From contig CAMLEX010000324.1 of NCBI GenBank assembly GCA_946479055.1, positions 1 through 6,086 of the forward strand: a stretch of 6,086 nt of DNA. Reading direction: 5' to 3'. The position numbers and the translations under genes were made by a program. The notes beneath the pieces were generated by a model. It had not been told where the DNA came from and did not search any database. It saw only the letters and a list, made by a program, of their open reading frames with translations. The stretch is from an uncultured Bacteroidota bacterium. Its GTDB lineage: Bacteria; Bacteroidota; Bacteroidia; Chitinophagales; Chitinophagaceae. Of the stretch, positions 1 through 5,999 are shown in pieces (position 1 is the stretch's first letter; each line of letters opens with the position of its first letter).

Positions 1-535
1 TCAGGTCCCAGAATTGCCGGCGTGTTACCGGGTCAACACCACCGGTTGGTTCGTCAAGAAAAACAATTTTAGGCTGATGCAGTACGGCAACAGAGAATGA
101 TAGCTTTTGTTTCCAGCCCAAAGGCAATGAACCCACTAATTTCTTTGCTTCGCTTTGTAATCCTAATTGTGTTACAAGTTCTTCTCCCTTTGATTTTATT
201 TGTTGATCACTGAGCCCGTAAATACCCCCAAAGAATTTTATATTTTCTAAAATGGTAAGGTCCTCATACAAAGAAAATTTCTGGCTCATATAACCGATGT
301 TCTTCTTGATCTTTTCCGTTTCTTTATAAACATCAAATCCTGCTATTTCCGCTTTTCCGGATGATGGTGAAGACAGGCCGCACAACATCCGCATGGCGGT
401 AGTTTTGCCAGCCCCATTCGCTCCCAGGAAACCAAATATTTCTCCTTTCGAAACTTCAAATGTTATTTCACTAACAGCATAGAAATTGCCAAATCGTTTG
501 GTCAGTTTTTCCGTTTTAATAACTGTTTCCGGCAT
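1..535 (-). CDS. ABC transporter ATP-binding protein, second subunit (YbhF C-terminal-half type), 3' end outside window
   Basis: The frame is open for 178 codons from ATG at 535-533 to the window edge, so the C-terminus is missing. It is the cytoplasmic ATPase subunit of an ABC exporter. Visible motifs are Walker A GANGAGKTT (residues 38-46), Q-loop Gln85 in YMSQKF, Walker B IVFLDE (157-162) and the D-loop GVDP (166-169). The signature, normally LSGGQ, is replaced by LPLGW (137-141). From memory, this substitution is typical of the second ATPase half of YbhF/RbbA-like exporters. The H-loop lies beyond the edge. The start follows the stop of the preceding ATPase gene by one base (TGA-T-ATG), which implies translational coupling. 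I infer that it pairs with that ATPase as a heterodimer. Permease genes are expected to follow to the left. The family call is firm; the exact subfamily is less so. Confidence 0.93.
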   Translation of the reverse strand, partial: MPETVIKTEKLTKRFGNFYAVSEITFEVSKGEIFGFLGANGAGKTTAMRMLCGLSSPSSGKAEIAGFDVYKETEKIKKNIGYMSQKFSLYEDLTILENIKFFGGIYGLSDQQIKSKGEELVTQLGLQSEAKKLVGSLPLGWKQKLSFSVAVLHQPKIVFLDEPTGGVDPVTRRQFWDL

Positions 536-536
536 A

Positions 537-1454
537 TCAGTTCTTTAATAATTTTATAAAACAATCTTCGATAGTTGGTGTTACCACAGACATCTTTACA
601 TCCATGTGACCTGTATTTCTTAAATGATCCAGTAATGCTGTTTGGGTATGTTCGTCATCAGTAACCAATGACAAATGCAGGTATTCGCCAAAAGTATAAC
701 AGCTTAAAGTGTTCGGATAGTTGTTCAAATCCTTCTGCAAACCAAACATATTACCCGATTTGATCTTATATAAATTTTCCGGATAAGAGCGGATAATATT
801 GCCCGGTGTATCAATAGATAATATTTTTCCTGTTTGTATGAGGGCTATCCGGTCGCACAGCGATGCTTCATCCATATATGGCGTGGAAACAACGATGGTT
901 ATATTTTGTTGTTTCAGTCGTTTCAGCATTTCCCAGAATTCTTTTCTCGAAACTGGATCAACACCTGTAGTTGGTTCGTCTAAGAAAAGAACCGAAGGTT
1001 TATGAATTAATGCACAACACAACGCCAGTTTTTGTTTCATCCCGCCTGATAATTTTCCGGCCCGGCGATCTTTAAAAGGTTCTATCTGTATATAAATATC
1101 CTTTACCAGCTCATAGTTCTGTTTGATGGTAGTACCAAATACGGTAGCAAAAAAGTTTAAGTTTTCTTCTACACTCAGGTCCTGGTATAAGGAGAATTTA
1201 CCGGGCATATAACCTACATTCTTTCGTATCTGTTTGTATTCTTTTACTGTATCAAGCCCATCTACTGTTGATGTCCCGCTATCAGCCAGCAGCAACGTGG
1301 TCAGTATGCGAAAGATGCTTGTTTTGCCGGCGCCATCCGGCCCGATAAGTCCAAACAATTCTCCTTTGTTTACTGAAAAAGAAACATTATCTACAGCCAA
1401 TTTTTTTTCTTTGCCGTATGTCTTTGTAATATTATTTAGTGTTACTGCCTGCAT
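537..1454 (-). CDS. ABC transporter ATP-binding protein, first subunit (YbhF N-terminal-half / DrrA type)
   Basis: This 305-residue protein is a complete ABC ATPase with a C-terminal extension, the usual length for DrrA/CcmA-type exporter ATPases. Walker A is GPDGAGKT (38-45), the signature is LSGGM (135-139), Walker B is VLFLDE (155-160) and the D-loop is GVDP (164-167). Two catalytic accessory residues are absent. The Q-loop glutamine position is Gly85 (YMPGKF), and the H-loop histidine position is Pro192 (STPYMDEA). Residues about 220-305 form the accessory domain and end in the PTIEDCFIKLL motif common to this family. The ATG lies 2 nt after the adaptor gene's stop, and the stop is 1 nt before the second ATPase, so the genes are cotranscribed. 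It should power efflux together with the second ATPase. The intact signature but missing Q and H suggest that it contributes mainly the signature to the other subunit's ATP site. Confidence 0.95.
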   Translation of the reverse strand: MQAVTLNNITKTYGKEKKLAVDNVSFSVNKGELFGLIGPDGAGKTSIFRILTTLLLADSGTSTVDGLDTVKEYKQIRKNVGYMPGKFSLYQDLSVEENLNFFATVFGTTIKQNYELVKDIYIQIEPFKDRRAGKLSGGMKQKLALCCALIHKPSVLFLDEPTTGVDPVSRKEFWEMLKRLKQQNITIVVSTPYMDEASLCDRIALIQTGKILSIDTPGNIIRSYPENLYKIKSGNMFGLQKDLNNYPNTLSCYTFGEYLHLSLVTDDEHTQTALLDHLRNTGHMDVKMSVVTPTIEDCFIKLLKN

Positions 1455-1456
1455 AA

Positions 1457-2389
1457 TTATAATTTTACATCTGCATACATTCCAATCTTCAGGTAACCAT
1501 CGTTTTTTACCCTGATCTTTACGGCATATACAAGATTAGCCCGTTCATCTTTTGTCTGAATTGTTTTAGGGGTAAACTCTGCTTTGTTGCTTATCCATTC
1601 AACGACACCGGTATATTCTTTAAATTTTCCGTTGGTGCCGTCCACCAATACTTTTACGGGTTGATTGAGTTTTACAGACGATAGCTGGTTGCCTGAAATA
1701 TAAGCTCTCAGGATAAGGGTGGACAGATCGGCGATTTTATACAATGGTTTCCCGATGGCGGCCATTTCATTTGTTTCTGCATACTTTGTCAGCACCGTTC
1801 CATTTACCTTGTTAATGATGCGGCAATCAGCAAGCTGATCATTTATTTGTTCTATCTGCACTTTTAAAGGTGCTGTTTCGCCAACAAGCCCGTTGGTTTG
1901 TGTTTGCAGTATAGAGTTTTGAGCTGTTTCCTGGCCTTTGATAACATCCAATTCTTTTTGAAGTGCATCTGCCAAAGCTGTTATATCATCTAATTGTTTG
2001 GGAGTAGCGGCATCCGCTTTTACCAGGTTTTCAATACGTCTTTTTTCGATGAGCTGCGCATTTAACCTGGTTTGTGTTACAGCCAATTGTTTTTTAAAAG
2101 CATTTGTTTGTGCCGCAACATCCGGGGTTTTGCCAAGCAATGACCTCACCTGGGATGCCAATTGTTTTTTTTTCAGATGAAGCTGGATGCTATCTATATA
2201 GCCGATGTATTGTCCTTCTTTTAGTGACTGTCCTTCTTCTATGTCAAATTGTTTGATGATGCCACTTGCCTCAGCTGACACGATCGTTTCAGTAGTTTCA
2301 AACGTACCCGAAGCATCATAGGCGTTGTTATTATTATTGCAGGCTGTTAAACCTACAGCGATTAATACTGGTATGAATATTCTGTTCAT
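1457..2389 (-). CDS. HlyD/YbhG-family periplasmic adaptor (membrane fusion) lipoprotein
   Basis: This 310-residue protein bridges the inner-membrane ABC transporter and the outer-membrane channel. A short hydrophobic signal ends in the lipobox LTAC, with lipidation expected at Cys17. A run of five Asn (18-22) follows. The first lipoyl half covers about residues 36-67 (VSAEASGIIKQFDIEEGQ). A long alpha-helical hairpin rich in Gln, Leu and Lys covers about 70-190. The second lipoyl half (about 190-222, with NGTVLTKYAE) and a beta-barrel domain run to the C-terminus. Near the hairpin tip, Arg118, Leu122 and Thr129 match the spacing of the RLS motif that docks adaptors to TolC, with Thr for Ser. 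No acidic Bacteroidetes surface-export signal follows the Cys, so inner-membrane periplasmic anchoring is inferred. The gene sits 19 nt after the TolC gene and 2 nt before the first ATPase. No clear Shine-Dalgarno is present, only an A-rich leader. Confidence 0.93.
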   Translation of the reverse strand: MNRIFIPVLIAVGLTACNNNNNAYDASGTFETTETIVSAEASGIIKQFDIEEGQSLKEGQYIGYIDSIQLHLKKKQLASQVRSLLGKTPDVAAQTNAFKKQLAVTQTRLNAQLIEKRRIENLVKADAATPKQLDDITALADALQKELDVIKGQETAQNSILQTQTNGLVGETAPLKVQIEQINDQLADCRIINKVNGTVLTKYAETNEMAAIGKPLYKIADLSTLILRAYISGNQLSSVKLNQPVKVLVDGTNGKFKEYTGVVEWISNKAEFTPKTIQTKDERANLVYAVKIRVKNDGYLKIGMYADVKL

Positions 2390-2408
2390 CTTTTACTATT
2401 GTTTGAGT

Positions 2409-3671
2409 TTACTTTCCTGTTGTTGTTTGCTGATCATATAGCGCCATGAGCAGTTGTATCTCATGCAGCAATTGAGTTTGTTTGGCCTGGTCTTCCGCAT
2501 TTACTTCACGCAGGTAGTCACTTGAGTTGGTCACTCCATATTCCAGTTGTGTTAATGCGGTGTTCTTAATACGGGTTCGTAATTGAATAATGTCGTTGTC
2601 TGATCTTATTAATTCTTCCAGTTTGCTGATCTCCGCATTTTGTTTCTTTAACGTGATATTGGTATTAAATAAAAATATTTCTTTCTGCAGGTCAACTGTT
2701 TTGCTTTTTATATCCAATAAAGCTTTTTCTTTTTTAGAAGTATATAAACCGGATAAAGACCAGTTAAGCCGGAGACCCCCGATATAATACGCATTAAAAT
2801 CATTTTTCAGCATATTCAATGCAGGCCTGCCATAGCCACCCTGTAGAAACAAGCCGGCTTTGGGTAAATTTTTAGCGTTGATCAAAGAATTTTGAATATC
2901 AAATAATTTCTTTTCAGTGTCGTAAAGAGTTAGCTCGGGCCGGTTGATAGTTTGTACGGCTGATATTTTTATTGGTTTTTCCAATACGGTATTTTCATCC
3001 AGAGGTCTGTTGATGAAAAGGCCAAGCATATCCCTATACGCCTGGCTGATCGATTTTAATTCTATACTACGCTGATCAGTTTTCAGGAGCTCAGCCTGTA
3101 AAGCATCTGCATTGCTTTTTAACGCAGTACCGTTAGCGACCGCTGCATTTGTTTTAGTAATACCCAATTGAATATCTTTTTTTAAAATCTCCGTTTGCCG
3201 CAGTTGTTCATTAGCCAGTAAGATTCCAAAAAATAACTGGTTGATACGTTCTTTCAATTTATATAATTCAACTTCTATTTTCTGCTGATCAACTGCCGCA
3301 TTGGCATCAATGGATTGTTTTTGTAATCTTTTGACACCACCATCAAATACGGTCTGGTTTACTTCCGCATATATTTTATACTGGTCCTTACTAAGAGCCG
3401 GAATAATTGTATTAGGTAATTTGACAGGAATTTCGGTAACCTCCGATTGATAAGTCGCCTGGCCATTTATAGCTAATTGTGGTAAATAAGCTTTTGAAAT
3501 ATTTTCAATAGAGTATTCTTTGCTTTTTTGAATAAGCTCTTGTTGCTTCACCAATGGATAATTCCGTCTCGCCAGGTTATAACATTCTTCCAGGGTAATC
3601 GGATCAGGGGTTTGTGCATTTGCACTAAATGCTAAACCCAAAATGCCAATTATGAAAAAAAGATGTTTCAT
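2409..3671 (-). CDS. TolC-family outer membrane efflux protein
   Basis: This 420-residue protein is the outer-membrane and periplasmic channel of a tripartite exporter; the length is normal for the family. A signal peptide covers residues 1-19, with likely cleavage at ANA|Q20. The mature protein opens with the family motif ITLEECYNLARRNYP (25-39). Two internal repeats are recognisable. In each, a strand with an FDGG-like turn leads into a long helix: QTVFDGGVKR (106-115) and LNWSLSGLYTSKK (about residue 303 on). The rest is long amphipathic coiled-coil helix rich in Lys, Gln and Leu. It is the first gene of the efflux operon and lies 249 nt downstream of the LytTR regulator. The ATG at 3671 is chosen because it gives a complete signal peptide. 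The substrate is unknown. The family call is secure; the subfamily is not. Confidence 0.94.
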   Translation of the reverse strand: MKHLFFIIGILGLAFSANAQTPDPITLEECYNLARRNYPLVKQQELIQKSKEYSIENISKAYLPQLAINGQATYQSEVTEIPVKLPNTIIPALSKDQYKIYAEVNQTVFDGGVKRLQKQSIDANAAVDQQKIEVELYKLKERINQLFFGILLANEQLRQTEILKKDIQLGITKTNAAVANGTALKSNADALQAELLKTDQRSIELKSISQAYRDMLGLFINRPLDENTVLEKPIKISAVQTINRPELTLYDTEKKLFDIQNSLINAKNLPKAGLFLQGGYGRPALNMLKNDFNAYYIGGLRLNWSLSGLYTSKKEKALLDIKSKTVDLQKEIFLFNTNITLKKQNAEISKLEELIRSDNDIIQLRTRIKNTALTQLEYGVTNSSDYLREVNAEDQAKQTQLLHEIQLLMALYDQQTTTGK

Positions 3672-3706
3672 TTTATGCCAGGTATTTTGGTTAATTACTT
3701 TTTCTT

Positions 3707-3714
3707 TAAAGTTA
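3707..3714 (-). promoter_or_regulatory. Possible Bacteroidetes -7 element upstream of the efflux operon
   Basis: On the minus strand this reads TAACTTTA, one base from the Bacteroidetes sigma-ABfr -7 consensus TAnnTTTG. It lies about 35 nt before the ATG of the tolC-like gene, a plausible position. I see no TTG at the expected -33 spacing, so the call is weak. Confidence 0.25.
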
Positions 3715-3726
3715 CCACAAAGAGAC

Positions 3727-3749
3727 GGCGGGAGATGGGAAGGATCAAG
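3727..3749 (+). repeat. Degenerate purine-rich module (third copy)
   Basis: The plus-strand sequence GGCGGGAGATGG followed by GAAGGATCAAG resembles, with small indels, the complement of 3883-3915, which reads GGCGGTAAGACAGGAAGGAT then AAG. Order and spacing of the two parts are the same. It is an imperfect match judged by eye. Confidence 0.45.
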
Positions 3750-3824
3750 TAAATGACAACGAGACAGAAATTTTAAGCACTGAAGCGGAAAGATCTTATG
3801 CGGGGAATATGCAAGTATAAGCCC

Positions 3825-3894
3825 GGAAGGAAATAAGCAATAGCCGGGTAGGCGGTAAGATGGTAAACAAAAATATTTTAGCGCTTATCCTTCC
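3825..3894. repeat. Inverted repeat A/A' (interlocks with B/B')
   Basis: The left arm GGAAGGAAATAAGC (3825-3838) pairs with the right arm GCTTATCCTTCC (3883-3894) if two bases bulge. The left arm lies outside the B/B' stem and the right arm lies inside its loop, so the two pairings cannot form as simple nested hairpins. Confidence 0.6.
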
Positions 3895-3915
3895 TGTCTT
3901 ACCGCCTTCCCGCTA
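3841..3915. repeat. Large inverted repeat B/B' just after the LytTR regulator stop
   Basis: The left arm (3841-3860, core GGCGGTAAGA) and right arm (3897-3915, core TCTTACCGCC) are complementary over about 18 bases, with one mismatch and one bulged base. They flank a 36-nt interval. The right arm starts 6 nt after the regulator's stop codon in transcription order, so the transcript would end in or cross this stem. There is no T-run after the stem on the minus strand (the T6 tract precedes it), so it is not a standard intrinsic terminator. It could still impede transcription, protect the 3' end, or be a REP-like element. Confidence 0.75.
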
Positions 3916-3920
3916 AAAAA

Positions 3921-4682
3921 TCAATCAAACCATTTTTTAAATTCAGCAGCTTTTTCTTTGCTTACAATTAATTCATTGATTTTAACACCTCTCAATTTCA
4001 GGGTCAATTTACCCGTATCATCTGACCGATAGCTTTCAATAAATGGAAGATGAACAAGGTGCTGCCTGTTCACCCGGTAAAAAAATTTTGGGTTGACAAG
4101 TTCTTCTACTTCATCCAATGATCGGAAATCTGTAATGAACCGGTTTCCTTCTTTGTTGACCAGGTAGATCAATTCTTCCTTCAGGAATAAAGCAATATCA
4201 TCAACCGGAATTAAAGTGACCGAACGGCCCATGTGAACAGCAAACCGCTCTTTGTATTGTTTGCTTTTATTAAAATTGGTGAAAAGCTCTTTCATCTCCT
4301 GCAAATAAACGGCGTCATTGAATTTGGATTGTAGTAAATGAAATTTTTGAAAAGCGGCGGTCAGTTCTTTTTTATCAATTGGTTTTAACAGGTAATCAAT
4401 ACTGTTAACTTTAAATGCACGGATGGCATATTCATTATAAGCCGTGGTGAAAATGACGGGGCAATGAAGTTTATATTCCGAAAAAATATCCAGGCTGATG
4501 CCATCCGCCAGCTGTATATCCGACAAGATCAGGTCGGGCTGCGGATTTTCCGATAGCCATTTTAAGGATGCTTTTACAGTTGGTAAAGGACCAATCAGTT
4601 CAGCGGATGGTTCCACCTGCCTTACCTGCTTCATTAGGCTTTCAGCCACTAATGTTTCATCTTCTATCACCAGTATCTTCAT
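3921..4682 (-). CDS. LytTR-family response regulator (CheY receiver plus LytTR DNA-binding domain)
   Basis: This 253-residue protein is a DNA-binding transcription regulator. Its N-terminal receiver (about 1-120) has the acidic pocket residues Glu7/Asp8, phosphoacceptor Asp55 (LILSDIQL), Thr79/Thr80 and Lys100 in LLKPID. All the residues needed for phosphorylation are therefore present. The C-terminal LytTR domain (about 145-250) shows MGRSVTLIPVDDIALF and the recognition region FYRVNRQHLVHL. The ATG overlaps the kinase stop by 4 nt (ATGA), a classic sign of a coupled two-component pair. There is no Shine-Dalgarno, so translation probably depends on coupling. The natural target is the efflux operon that follows on the same strand, but this is inferred from position alone. 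Similarity to LytR/AgrA/YehT-type regulators is clear. Confidence 0.96.
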   Translation of the reverse strand: MKILVIEDETLVAESLMKQVRQVEPSAELIGPLPTVKASLKWLSENPQPDLILSDIQLADGISLDIFSEYKLHCPVIFTTAYNEYAIRAFKVNSIDYLLKPIDKKELTAAFQKFHLLQSKFNDAVYLQEMKELFTNFNKSKQYKERFAVHMGRSVTLIPVDDIALFLKEELIYLVNKEGNRFITDFRSLDEVEELVNPKFFYRVNRQHLVHLPFIESYRSDDTGKLTLKLRGVKINELIVSKEKAAEFKKWFD

Positions 4683-5698
4683 AGTAATGGTAAATTAATT
4701 TCAAAAGCTTCCGTAGTTTCTTTAATGATCACTTCCTGCTTTGTTAAATAGCTGTATAATTCTTTTAATTGCCCTAAGCCATGTTTGTTGGAAGTTTCGA
4801 TTTGCCTGCGCAATTGTTTATTGTTTTTAATATGCAGATAACCATCCACGTCCCAGATACAAATTTCCAGGGGAGTTTCCGACTGTAGCGAATTGTGTTT
4901 TATCGCATTGTCGATCAGCATTTGCAGCGTCACCATTACAATACCTTTTTCCATGGCAGGTTGTGAAATATCCATTTTGATCTTAAGAACGTCTTTATAA
5001 CGTATTGAGAGCAGGGAAATATAATGTTGTATAAAATCAGTTTCTGTTTGTAGACTTACTACTTCGTTTTCTTTATGCTCCAATACATACCGATATACTT
5101 TGGATAAATGTCTTATAAAATCGGATGCCAGCTCAGGATCGGTTTGTATCAGGCCATCCAGCGAAGTGAATGTGTTAAATAAAAAATGGGGATTTACCTG
5201 GTTTTTCAAATGATGATATTGAAGTGTTGATCTTTCTTTTTCCATTTCGGCTGTTCTTACCTGCAATTGTGCTTTTTCCTGTACTGATTTTTGCCATTGG
5301 CTAAAAAAATAGTAAGCGGCTAAAACAAAATTCAATAAGACAGTCATGACGAGTAGTAAAATAATGATAAGCGTAATGAATTTGTTGTTTATAAAGGGTG
5401 GTGCGTAAGGCCGGGCTACAGTAGCGATCCAGATCATAACCGGCGCCACAATACAGATAGAACTTACTATTTGCAGGATCATGCGCCGGGCCGGGTTGCT
5501 GCTGAAGGGTATGCGTTTGTCAAAATAGTTGCCAAGCAGGTTTATCAAACCCCAGATGCCAACCAGTAAAAGGAATTGCAGGAAAAATAAAAGTATATGA
5601 AATAAAATGGACCATTCAGGCACCATGAAAATGCGGACAATCGTAATAATGATACTGAATGCCAGGATAATGATATATGGTGCATGTTTCCAGTTCAT
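4679..5698 (-). CDS. LytS/YehU-type sensor histidine kinase, four transmembrane helices
   Basis: This 339-residue membrane kinase is the partner of the following LytTR regulator. Hydrophobic segments at about residues 7-25, 31-56, 74-96 and 107-132 suggest four membrane helices with little extracytoplasmic domain, so sensing may be within the membrane. A charged coiled linker (about 136-165) leads to the His_kinase domain. The phosphoacceptor is His171 in NPHFLFN (169-175). The ATP-binding N-box is LQMLIDNAIKHN (258-269, Asn264), and the G-box is HGLGQLKELY (306-315). The family usually has LQPLVENAIKHN, so the N-box differs slightly but keeps the key Asn. The stop overlaps the regulator start by 4 nt. 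The start at 5698 gives a complete first helix. The signal sensed cannot be deduced. Confidence 0.95.
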   Translation of the reverse strand: MNWKHAPYIIILAFSIIITIVRIFMVPEWSILFHILLFFLQFLLLVGIWGLINLLGNYFDKRIPFSSNPARRMILQIVSSICIVAPVMIWIATVARPYAPPFINNKFITLIIILLLVMTVLLNFVLAAYYFFSQWQKSVQEKAQLQVRTAEMEKERSTLQYHHLKNQVNPHFLFNTFTSLDGLIQTDPELASDFIRHLSKVYRYVLEHKENEVVSLQTETDFIQHYISLLSIRYKDVLKIKMDISQPAMEKGIVMVTLQMLIDNAIKHNSLQSETPLEICIWDVDGYLHIKNNKQLRRQIETSNKHGLGQLKELYSYLTKQEVIIKETTEAFEINLPLL

Positions 5699-5728
5699 GT
5701 CAGGTTCTTTTTTTGCGGGGCTTATTCT

Positions 5729-5758
5729 TCAATTTAACTCATTCAGTTTATTCTGCAA
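5729..5758 (-). promoter_or_regulatory. Possible Bacteroidetes promoter for the kinase/regulator pair
   Basis: On the minus strand a TTG (5758-5756) is followed after 19 bases by TAAATTGA (5736-5729). This resembles the Bacteroidetes -33 TTG and -7 TAnnTTTG pair at its usual spacing, but the -7 box mismatches at two positions. It sits about 30 nt before the kinase ATG. An A-rich AAAGAA leader lies between the two. Confidence 0.28.
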
Positions 5759-5840
5759 CACTCAATAGCACAGCATGTCTTTACAATTCCTGATACTGGC
5801 TGCAAGATATCTGATATGCCAACTGCCGGCAAAGTGAAAC

Positions 5841-5873
5841 ACAAGGAGGCGGAAAAAACGAACAAGGAAGCGG
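5841..5873 (+). repeat. Short direct repeat ACAAGGARGCGG
   Basis: ACAAGGAGGCGG (5841-5852) recurs as ACAAGGAAGCGG (5862-5873), 11 of 12 bases identical and offset by 21 bases. Its purine-rich, GCGG-containing character resembles the modules between the regulator and tolC. There are only two copies and no array. Confidence 0.5.
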
Positions 5874-5931
5874 TGAATAGTTTTAAGCAGGTAAGATGTC
5901 AATTCCTTGGGGGAAGATAAGAGATATGGGT

Positions 5932-5950
5932 GCAACTTTATAAAAGTTGC
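5932..5950. repeat. Perfect 8-bp inverted repeat (hairpin)
   Basis: GCAACTTT and AAAGTTGC flank a 3-base ATA spacer, giving a 19-base perfect hairpin. No T-run follows it on either strand, so it does not look like an intrinsic terminator. It lies about 50 nt beyond the stop of the possible upstream gene. It could be a weak 3'-end structure or a protein-binding palindrome. Confidence 0.5.
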
Positions 5951-5999
5951 CAAGCCTGACTTTATAAGATTATTTTGTAGAAATAAGCGATGATCTTAA

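Larger units (their letters stand above)
3672..3920. other. Intergenic region with repeats, probable upstream region of the efflux operon
   Basis: No convincing coding frame was found in these 249 bases between the LytTR regulator stop and the tolC-like start. The half next to the regulator (3825-3915) is filled by overlapping inverted repeats. The half next to tolC carries one more degenerate copy of the same purine-rich module (3727-3749) and a weak -7-like element. I looked for direct-repeat LytTR operator motifs (consensus-like TACNGTT half-sites) and found none I would defend. Confidence 0.6.
5699..5999. other. Long intergenic region upstream of the kinase, no convincing gene
   Basis: These 301 bases hold no credible coding frame. 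The only long frame on the minus strand (5762-5953) needs a TTG start and reads as low-complexity hydrophobic and basic sequence. The stretch contains a weak promoter candidate, a direct repeat, purine-rich segments resembling the intergenic modules at 3825-3915, and a perfect hairpin at 5932-5950. Confidence 0.55.

Noticed and set aside
799..2787. Plus-strand frames of about 60-93 codons at 799-1005, 1234-1515, 1998-2180 and 2590-2787
   Set aside because: Each lies antisense within, or largely within, a well-supported minus-strand gene and is explained by that gene's codon pattern.
3672..3720. LytTR operator direct repeats upstream of tolC
   Set aside because: No pair of half-sites at suitable spacing resembled the known LytTR/AlgR-type consensus closely enough to report.
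3870..3879. AAAATATTTT palindrome inside the inverted-repeat loop
   Set aside because: A short A/T self-complementary string is expected by chance in this composition.
3841..3915. Intrinsic (rho-independent) terminator after the response regulator
   Set aside because: The stem is long but has a 36-nt loop and no T-run after it; the T6 tract lies before the stem in transcription direction.
4498..4698. Plus-strand frame opposite the regulator start
   Set aside because: It is antisense to the conserved receiver domain and the kinase/regulator overlap, with no protein-like motifs.
5762..5953. 63-codon minus-strand frame upstream of the kinase
   Set aside because: It starts with TTG, has no family resemblance and low-complexity composition (RFLVRFFRLLVFHF), and overlaps a hairpin and degenerate repeats.
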